Origin: Hyphomicrobiales bacterium
GTDB taxonomy: Bacteria; Pseudomonadota; Alphaproteobacteria; Rhizobiales; Aestuariivirgaceae
Length of the DNA stretch: 9,373 nt
Assembly: GCA_023266715.1 (NCBI GenBank)
Contig: JAHFPK010000094.1
Coordinates: 1 to 9,373 of the forward strand
Direction: 5' to 3'
Below are positions 5,690-9,373 of the stretch, piece after piece. The notes under the pieces were generated by a model. That model ran no database searches, had not been told where the DNA came from, and saw nothing but the letters and a program-made list of their open reading frames with translations. A program made the translations under genes and the position numbers. Each line of letters opens with the position of its first letter. Positions within the stretch are counted from its first letter, which is position 1.

Positions 5690-6181
5690 TCATGACCGAA
5701 GGGTCTCAAGGAAATCGGAATGCGTCATGGGCTCGAACCTGCCGGTGATAAGTCCTTCCCGGCGCGTTGACGCAATTGCGAGATGATAGGACGCGCTGAA
5801 GTCCGCCATCCAATCGTATGGAACCGGATCCGTAGCTGCGGACCCGGTTCCTTCGCGGTCGAGTGGTCCGACCGCACCAGCACACTTTAACGCGCCGGCC
5901 GTCTCCGCCCTCATTGTAAAGGCGTCGACCTCATCCGCCGCCCAGGGGGCCCGGGAACGGCGCTTCGCCGATTGCTCGACTGAAGCTAGAACTGCGCCTG
6001 TTATGCGTTTGCACAGGCTTCGACGAAAATTTGAGATATGATCCTTTGACTGCGACAAATGATCACGAAAATATTCTGGATGATGAAGCAAGGTATCACA
6101 GATCGAACCGTCTACAACGCGCCAGATCTGGCGATAGAGATAACTGGGTTTGACCGGCTTGTGGCGCTTATATCTTGCCAT
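5690..6181 (-). CDS. Conserved phage-type hypothetical protein, 163 aa
   Basis: ATG 6181 (MARYKRHKP) overlaps the preceding gene by 14 nt. Its SD is weak. Residues 15-70 (YRQIWRVVDGSICDTLLHHPEYF, then SLCKRITGAVLA) match a small family that I recall from alphaproteobacterial phages and prophages, with a W.(I/V)VDG.(V/I).D.(L/F)..HPEY core and a KR.TGAVL end. Residues about 70-122 are encoded by a markedly GC-rich segment with strong hairpins (5820-5851, 5855-5875 and 5958-5970). This may be a lineage-specific insertion. Residues 122-163 (YDWMADFSASYHLAIASTRREGL) look structured again. The function is unknown. Its position before the replication genes fits an early function. Confidence 0.75.
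   Translation of the reverse strand: MARYKRHKPVKPSYLYRQIWRVVDGSICDTLLHHPEYFRDHLSQSKDHISNFRRSLCKRITGAVLASVEQSAKRRSRAPWAADEVDAFTMRAETAGALKCAGAVGPLDREGTGSAATDPVPYDWMADFSASYHLAIASTRREGLITGRFEPMTHSDFLETLRS
5820..5851. repeat. 13-bp-stem inverted repeat inside a gene
   Basis: GGAACCGGATCCG (5820-5832) and CGGACCCGGTTCC (5839-5851) pair around a 6-nt loop, TAGCTG. Twelve of 13 pairs are Watson-Crick. In minus-strand RNA the remaining pair is a G-U wobble, so the stem is complete. No T-run follows on either strand, so it is not an ordinary intrinsic terminator. Confidence 0.7.
5855..5875. repeat. Second inverted repeat, 7-bp perfect arms
   Basis: GCGGTCG (5855-5861) and CGACCGC (5869-5875) are perfect arms around AGTGGTC. 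It begins 3 nt after the first hairpin, giving a tandem double stem-loop within the coding region. Confidence 0.65.
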
Positions 6182-6353
6182 GCTGCACCGCACTAAAAAG
6201 CTTTGCTTCAGGCCCACATTCGCCGCCGTCCGCCCGGACAAAAACGCATGATTTCTTGCCTGCCGCAAGGCAAAGAAGCCGCGACGATGGATGAAATTTA
6301 TTCATCTCAAAAGCGTTAACACAATTTCTGCAATCAGGTTTCTTGTCGGTCAT
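6168..6353 (-). CDS. Small Cys-rich (zinc-binding-like) protein, 61 aa
   Basis: ATG 6353 sits in an ATGA overlap with the upstream gene (6350-6353). Its last 14 nt overlap the next gene. Cysteines: CRNC near the N-terminus, a single LLC mid-protein, then KSCVFVRADGGECGPEAKLF. The closing C...R....CGPE(A/G)(K/R)(L/F)F pattern is one I associate with small phage proteins predicted to bind zinc. Five cysteines in 61 residues fit one or two metal sites. The specific role is not known. The SD is weak, so translation probably depends on the preceding gene. Confidence 0.75.
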   Translation of the reverse strand: MTDKKPDCRNCVNAFEMNKFHPSSRLLCLAAGKKSCVFVRADGGECGPEAKLFSAVQHGKI

Positions 6354-6601
6354 TGTTTCGTCATGCCACCAAACATTTCCGGATGATCTGCAATCGCTTG
6401 GTGAGCGATGGGGGTGAACATCTGGACCTGAGTTGCAATTTCTTCAGGCGTCAAATTCAGAAATGCACCAGCCATCACCGCAGCGGAAATAAGTCTGGAA
6501 TATGCCGCCACCGGATCGCTATTCTCCATGTCATATGCGGACTGCATGATAATTGCCGTTTCCTTTTGAATAGGTCTGAAGCGAACTGCATATTGATTCA
6601 T
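6350..6601 (-). CDS. Hypothetical protein, 83 aa
   Basis: ATG 6601 lies in an ATGA overlap with the methyltransferase stop (6598-6600). AAGGAG lies about 11 nt upstream. An internal ATG at 6547 is possible but lacks an SD. The protein is mostly helical and contains SDPVAAYSRLISAAVMAGAFLNLTPEEIATQVQMF. The alanine- and methionine-rich helix (about residues 36-48) is too short and too polar at its ends to call a membrane segment. I recognise no family. Its tight coupling to the methyltransferase gene suggests co-expression, not a known shared function. Confidence 0.7.
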   Translation of the reverse strand: MNQYAVRFRPIQKETAIIMQSAYDMENSDPVAAYSRLISAAVMAGAFLNLTPEEIATQVQMFTPIAHQAIADHPEMFGGMTKQ

Positions 6602-7314
6602 AGCGCGATTTCTCCTTGTTCTTTGGCGGCCACGTTCGGATCCGGCGGCACCGGCGGATAGTCATCCTGGCGCTCCAGCCTTTTCCGACATTCCGGGATC
6701 CAGACGAATTCGGTCTCAGCATTCGGTGCATCCTTGAGCCAGACGATCCAGCAATAACTTGTGGCAGTTGATGACTTTTTCTTGATGAAGCGCTGATATT
6801 TTTTGCTCCAGTCCCAGGTATATTGAACAATACGGCTCTTATAGAGCGGCACCCGTTCCGTGAAAATTGCGACGATTGCCGGCCGCTGCTTGCTGAAGAT
6901 GTTCTTGTAGCGCCGCGTGCCTTCCAGGAACTGGGTGCGCACGAACATGGCAACGCCTGATTTGGCAAGCTTCAGCGCATGTTCGACAAATTGGTCACCT
7001 AGTTTGAATGGTGGATTGGTGATGATGAAGTCACCCAGCTTCTGATTATCAAATAGAAAGTCTTGCACGCGGCCGCCGGCGCCGTAATCAAAGATATCGC
7101 TGGCGTAAACATGGCGAAAATATTCCTGCAGAGGGGTTACCATGTGCATTTGTCCGCACGCAGGATCCCAAGCCGACAATTGTTTCAAATCGATGTGGCC
7201 CAGGACGATATCGCATAGAGCTCGAGTAGCCCATGCCGGCGTCGGGAAAAAATCAAGGCTGTCATCCGGTTCCTTGCGCTGCGCCATGACGGCAGAAGAA
7301 GTGTTCTGACTCAC
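6598..7314 (-). CDS. Orphan adenine-N6 DNA methyltransferase, 238 aa
   Basis: GTG 7314 is chosen because it forms a GTGA overlap with the upstream stop (7311-7313), and AAAGGAA precedes it. An in-frame ATG at 7287 lacks an SD. The domain order is DFFPTPAWATRAL (21-33), SAM motif I DPACGQMHM (50-58), ASDIFDYG (71-78), catalytic NPPF (100-103), VAMFVRTQFLEGTRRY (121-136), and STATSYCWIVW (182-192). This matches a phage methylase family with FFPTPPWATRAL and ITNPPF. It should methylate adenine N6 in DNA. No nuclease is adjacent. The second glycine expected in motif I (GxG) is Met56 here, so SAM binding may be altered. It differs in architecture from the DUF4942-fused enzyme at 1306. Confidence 0.9.
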   Translation of the reverse strand: MSQNTSSAVMAQRKEPDDSLDFFPTPAWATRALCDIVLGHIDLKQLSAWDPACGQMHMVTPLQEYFRHVYASDIFDYGAGGRVQDFLFDNQKLGDFIITNPPFKLGDQFVEHALKLAKSGVAMFVRTQFLEGTRRYKNIFSKQRPAIVAIFTERVPLYKSRIVQYTWDWSKKYQRFIKKKSSTATSYCWIVWLKDAPNAETEFVWIPECRKRLERQDDYPPVPPDPNVAAKEQGEIAL

Positions 7315-7526
7315 GCGTTTAGTTCCTTTGGGAGGCGGATGATGGCGTAGGAGCCAGAATGAGTAGTAAAAGATTTTCCCTCTGGCAGAATTAAAATGGC
7401 TCCCCGCTTGTCCATGTTTTCCCATGTAGCGGTGAGGGCGGCTTCGATGGCGTCACTTTGCCATTTACACTTAGATGCAGCCTTCTTCGCCGCCTCAATG
7501 GCTTCTGAATCGAATGGGTGGGTCAT
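7311..7526 (-). CDS. Hypothetical protein, 71 aa
   Basis: ATG 7526 has GAAGAGG (7541-7535) 8 nt upstream and overlaps the previous gene's stop as ATGA. The protein has a helical N-terminal half (SEAIEAAKKAASKCKWQSDAI) and a beta-rich C-terminal half (RGAILILPEGKSFTTHSGSY). It ends in a GTGA overlap with the methyltransferase, so the two are probably translated together. I recognise no family, metal site or membrane segment. The function is unknown. Confidence 0.7.
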   Translation of the reverse strand: MTHPFDSEAIEAAKKAASKCKWQSDAIEAALTATWENMDKRGAILILPEGKSFTTHSGSYAIIRLPKELNA

Positions 7527-7672
7527 AGCTTCGGCCTCTTCGGTATTGTGACAAGGGTGATTGGTTTCGGCTTGATCTTCTTATCTCCGCCGCCAATTTG
7601 CAGCTTAGGGCTTGCCCTTGCGACCGCCATGCGCAGTTTAATTCTCATTTGTGGAGTGAGAGGACGCTTCAT
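7523..7672 (-). CDS. Basic mini-protein, paralog B, 49 aa
   Basis: It opens with MKRPLTPQMRIKLRMAVARA and ends KPKPITLV...PKRPKL. ATG 7672 overlaps the preceding 47-aa gene's stop as ATGA, and its own stop overlaps the next ATG (7523-7526). About 25 of 47 positions match the 47-aa protein at 7669-7812, including PLT, RI-LR, PK and the full KPKPITLV octet. This conservation supports real translation despite its length. It is strongly basic, so RNA or DNA binding is possible. No known family is recognised. Confidence 0.7.
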   Translation of the reverse strand: MKRPLTPQMRIKLRMAVARASPKLQIGGGDKKIKPKPITLVTIPKRPKL

Positions 7673-7812
7673 GGTTTAGGCGCCTTCAGGACTTTGACAA
7701 GAGTGATCGGTTTAGGCTTTGCCCGTTTCTCGATGTCACGATATTTTGGATCATTACGAGCAGCAGCAGCCCGCAATATAATTCTCTGCCTATGTGTCAG
7801 CGGTCCTTTCAT
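7669..7812 (-). CDS. Basic mini-protein, paralog A, 47 aa
   Basis: ATG 7812 overlaps the previous gene's TAA by 1 nt. GGAAGAG lies about 9 nt upstream. It reads MKGPLTHRQRIILRAAAARN, then DPKYRDIEKRA, then KPKPITLV and a Lys/Pro tail. It is the tandem paralog of the 49-aa protein downstream. The DPKYR...R segment also resembles the DPxY...RR tail of the HTH protein encoded just upstream, so these mini-proteins may be shortened relatives of that family. The function is unknown. The high net positive charge suggests nucleic acid binding. Confidence 0.7.
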   Translation of the reverse strand: MKGPLTHRQRIILRAAAARNDPKYRDIEKRAKPKPITLVKVLKAPKP

Positions 7813-8036
7813 TAGTTCAATCTCTTCCTGGCCTTGTTAATTGAGTCGCGCCTATGCCGATGATAGGCAGGATCGACGATGACATGGATTGTCGTGATCG
7901 AAAGCCCGAAAAATCTGGCAAAACATGAGAAGGTTTTTTTCAGATCATCGGGCCGGCTTTGTGCAGTCCAGAGGCGTTTGATTTCACGTGCTATGAGCGG
8001 ATCCGTGGACCGTCCTGATGGTTTATTGGAGATCAT
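7812..8036 (-). CDS. Small HTH protein with DPxY...RRDxIN tail, 74 aa
   Basis: ATG 8036 overlaps the previous stop as ATGA, with AGAGG 5 nt upstream. Residues 14-50 look like a helix-turn-helix (LIAREIKRLWTAQ, then FSCFARFFGLSITTI). A basic tail follows (VDPAYHRHRRDSINKARKR, 54-72). The segment 39-71 aligns without gaps with the HTH protein at 3768-4028. A run of seven A on the coding strand (7941-7935, codons for LKKT) could permit slippage. It is probably a DNA-binding regulator. I do not recognise a named family. Confidence 0.75.
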   Translation of the reverse strand: MISNKPSGRSTDPLIAREIKRLWTAQSRPDDLKKTFSCFARFFGLSITTIHVIVDPAYHRHRRDSINKARKRLN

Positions 8037-8209
8037 TTCCGCCTCTTCTTCTGTTTAAGATTGTTCAAGGCTACATCCTTCAGATGCCTTACCTTTGCAA
8101 TTGGGAGATGGTGCTTGCGGGCAATCCATTTTTCCGTGATTTTTGCGAATGCTAAGTCATATAGCAATTGGCCCATGGGTGTTCGGCCATAGACATATTC
8201 CGGTTTCAT
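8033..8209 (-). CDS. Small basic HTH-like protein, 58 aa
   Basis: ATG 8209 (MKPEYVYGRTP) is preferred because it forms an ATGA overlap with the previous stop (8206-8208) and has GGGGG 5 nt upstream. An in-frame ATG at 8221 (4 residues longer) lacks an SD. Residues 20-45 (FAKITEKWIARKHHLPIAKVRHL) fit a helix-turn-helix, and the tail is Lys/Arg-rich (LKQKKRRK). It is the middle of three consecutive HTH mini-genes. DNA binding is inferred. The target is unknown. Confidence 0.7.
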   Translation of the reverse strand: MKPEYVYGRTPMGQLLYDLAFAKITEKWIARKHHLPIAKVRHLKDVALNNLKQKKRRK

Positions 8210-8544
8210 GCCTTCCCCCATTTTATGGCGTCACATTTGGCGCGGACTATGGTTACTTCAAGCCCCAGATGCTTCGCAATTTGCAACTGCGAATGCTTGT
8301 TGATCCTGGCGCGCTTCACGTATTCCAATTGCTCCCTGGTCCATTCATGAGCGCCGCAATTGGCTGCGCGATTTCTGCCACCAAGGGAACCATGCTTCTC
8401 CGTTCGGTTTGAAAGATGCATGGCTGGCGTGTAATCTGATGCTACACGCCGACAAATAAGTTTCCCGGTCTCGCTGTCTAGTTTGAAGAAAAGCCCGTTG
8501 AGGCTAGTCGCCATTTGCCTTTCTAATCTTTGTAATTCAGTCAT
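8206..8544 (-). CDS. HTH-containing protein, 112 aa
   Basis: ATG 8544 is preceded by AAGAAAGG about 7 nt upstream. Residues 1-40 are a helix plus a short beta segment (FFKLDSETGKLICRRVA). Residues 40-66 are polar and glycine-rich. Residues 67-110 read as a Myb/SANT- or GcrA-like helix-turn-helix: HEWTREQLEYVKRARINKHS, QIAKHLGLEVTIVRAKCDAIKWG. The first of three adjacent HTH mini-genes, it may regulate the operon or host promoters. The family is not named here because the match is by pattern only. Confidence 0.72.
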   Translation of the reverse strand: MTELQRLERQMATSLNGLFFKLDSETGKLICRRVASDYTPAMHLSNRTEKHGSLGGRNRAANCGAHEWTREQLEYVKRARINKHSQLQIAKHLGLEVTIVRAKCDAIKWGKA

Positions 8545-8557
8545 TCCCCGACCTTTC

Positions 8558-9007
8558 TTAGAGTTCGAATTTATCCTTTATGGAATCAGTTTTGACGTCT
8601 AAAAAATAGAAAGTATAGGTGCGAGACGTCATTACACACCCCTGCGCTTCGATAGCTGCTATCATGACTTTATTGTCACCCTTCACGGATCTCCGTATCT
8701 TGTAATAGCCATCACGTTTTGCGATTTTGCAGACTGCCTTGAACAGCTTTGAATGATGTCCTTTGCGGCGATGTTTCGGATCCGTGAAGGCGTAACCGAT
8801 AACAACGGTTCGGTCCCAAACGGAGCGCTCAAAGGCCATGGCGGAGATGACTTCCCCTACCTTGTTCTCGACAAAGACACCCTCTTGATCCCAATTCGGA
8901 ATAGTGACCTGGAGCGGTCCACTCCATGGCCTCTCAGCTTCTATGGCATTGAGTAGAAAACGTTGCACTGGCGTACCTCCCAGAGGTTTCAGATACCTTA
9001 CACGCAT
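8558..9007 (-). CDS. GNAT-family N-acetyltransferase, 149 aa
   Basis: ATG 9007 has GAGGA about 6 nt upstream and overlaps the preceding gene by 10 nt. The GNAT core is visible: strand GEVISAMAFE (51-60), strand VVIGYAFTDPKHRRKGHHSKLF (68-89). R80-R-K-G-H-H corresponds to the acetyl-CoA pyrophosphate loop (usual R/Q-x-x-G-x-G/A). A helix (KLFKAVCKIAKRDGY) follows, then KVMIAAIEAQGCVMTSRTYTFYF as the closing helix and strand. It should transfer an acetyl group from acetyl-CoA to an amine. The substrate is unknown. Phage GNATs can modify host proteins or hypermodified DNA bases, but neither is shown here. Confidence 0.85.
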   Translation of the reverse strand: MRVRYLKPLGGTPVQRFLLNAIEAERPWSGPLQVTIPNWDQEGVFVENKVGEVISAMAFERSVWDRTVVIGYAFTDPKHRRKGHHSKLFKAVCKIAKRDGYYKIRRSVKGDNKVMIAAIEAQGCVMTSRTYTFYFLDVKTDSIKDKFEL

Positions 9008-9255
9008 AGAAAATCCTCGACTTTCAACTGTCTCCTGAAACAGTTTTCCTCGAATTCCCAGTTCGGAAATTCCATCAAACAGACCGCCGTAAACCCATCT
9101 ATCGGACGTTTCGCATAACGCTGAAAAGTATAGACGCCATCCTGTTCTGGCAGCGGCAGTGTTGCGTAATTGCCGGATCCCAAACGATTCTCCAGATATC
9201 TCCGGAACGTTGCGGATTCAGATATGCAAACAATTTTTTGCCCTGGAATAAACAT
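8998..9255 (-). CDS. Phage-type hypothetical protein, 85 aa
   Basis: ATG 9255 is chosen, with GGAGG 8 nt upstream. A TTG at 9258 is also in frame. The sequence starts FIPGQKIVCI and includes GVYTFQRY, GFTAVCLMEFPNWEFEENCFRRQ and VEDFL. I recognise the overall 'PGQ.VVC...P..G.VYT...L.E..N......E..FR...' layout, shared by small beta-rich proteins of alphaproteobacterial phages and GTA-like regions with no known function. It overlaps the preceding stop by 1 nt (TGATG) and the GNAT gene by 10 nt. Confidence 0.75.
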   Translation of the reverse strand: MFIPGQKIVCISESATFRRYLENRLGSGNYATLPLPEQDGVYTFQRYAKRPIDGFTAVCLMEFPNWEFEENCFRRQLKVEDFLCV

Positions 9256-9373
9256 CAAGCGGTCCTCCAGATTTCGTCGGCCTTGGTCTGCTGCCGGCGA
9301 CGATCGATCTTGGCGCGCGTCCGGTAGATCTTATCGAACTTCTTGCAACCAAAATCCCAGACCCCGCAAGCTT
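9255..9373 (-). CDS. C-terminal part of a basic hypothetical protein (5' truncated)
   Basis: A minus-strand frame enters at the right edge and ends at TGA 9257-9255, overlapping the next ATG by 1 nt. The 38 visible residues include ACGVWDFGCKKFDKIYRTR and then IDRRRQQTKADEIWRTA. The C-G-V-W-D-F-G-C-x-K-F pattern followed by a charged helix is one I recall from small phage proteins of unknown role. The frame is chosen because the other two minus-strand frames give a stop or no coupling with the next gene. The N-terminus is outside the window. Confidence 0.6.
   Translation of the reverse strand, partial: ACGVWDFGCKKFDKIYRTRAKIDRRRQQTKADEIWRTA

Noticed and set aside
5605..5709. An N-terminal extension of the replication initiator to 5709
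   Set aside because: It would cross into the 163-aa gene and cover the palindromic gap. The ATG at 5604 has a good AGGAG.
5820..5875. The double hairpin as an intrinsic terminator
   Set aside because: No T-run follows on either strand, and it lies in the middle of an open gene.
7598..7840. A rightward 80-codon open frame with a Cys-rich, arginine-rich product
   Set aside because: It is antisense to the two paralogous mini-genes, whose conservation and ATGA coupling support the minus strand.
1..9373. CRISPR arrays, tRNA genes, integrase or attachment sites
   Set aside because: No spaced direct repeats of 25-40 bp, no cloverleaf-like segment and no recombinase motif were found by eye.

Overview
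The window looks like part of the early/accessory region of a tailed phage or prophage. The evidence is gene character: very small, tightly packed genes joined by ATGA/GTGA overlaps, a phage-type replication initiator, two orphan adenine-N6 DNA methyltransferases, many helix-turn-helix (HTH) and zinc-ribbon mini-proteins, and no housekeeping genes. The family flavour (DUF4942-methyltransferase fusion, SPEAA-type mini-protein, 'RxVDGxxxDxLxxHPEYF' protein) suggests an alphaproteobacterial host. That host call is inference from remembered families, not from a search. No integrase, structural gene, tRNA, rRNA, CRISPR array or insertion sequence was seen.

Left arm (1-3765, rightward): the tail of a Cys-rich gene, a 155-aa zinc-ribbon protein, two short acidic proteins, a 67-aa double-CxxC protein, a 500-aa DUF4942/N6-adenine methyltransferase, a 167-aa HTH protein, and a 157-aa protein that reads like a methyltransferase fold stripped of its catalytic motif. 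Two genes carry a repeated upstream element made of a GTCA/TGAC dyad merged with the Shine-Dalgarno (SD) sequence.

Right arm (3768-9373, leftward, described in transcription order from 9373): the tail of a basic protein, an 85-aa protein, a GNAT acetyltransferase, three consecutive small HTH proteins, two tandem paralogous basic mini-proteins (47 and 49 aa), a 71-aa protein, a second N6-adenine methyltransferase, 83-aa, 61-aa (Cys-rich) and 163-aa proteins, the replication initiator, a putative replication partner that overlaps it by 107 bp, and a final HTH protein. The initiator gene holds a short tandem-repeat array that could be the replication origin. The only sizeable noncoding gap (85 bp) lies just before the initiator and holds two perfect palindromes.

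The arms converge with 2 bp between their stop codons (3765/3768) and no visible terminator, so transcripts are likely to read into each other. No stretch over 300 bases lacks a gene. The most unusual signals are the HTH family with a DPxY...RRDxIN tail at both ends of the right-arm operon, the tandem paralogous mini-proteins, the apparent pseudo-methyltransferase, the hairpin-rich GC patch inside the 163-aa gene, and the iteron-like array in the initiator gene.
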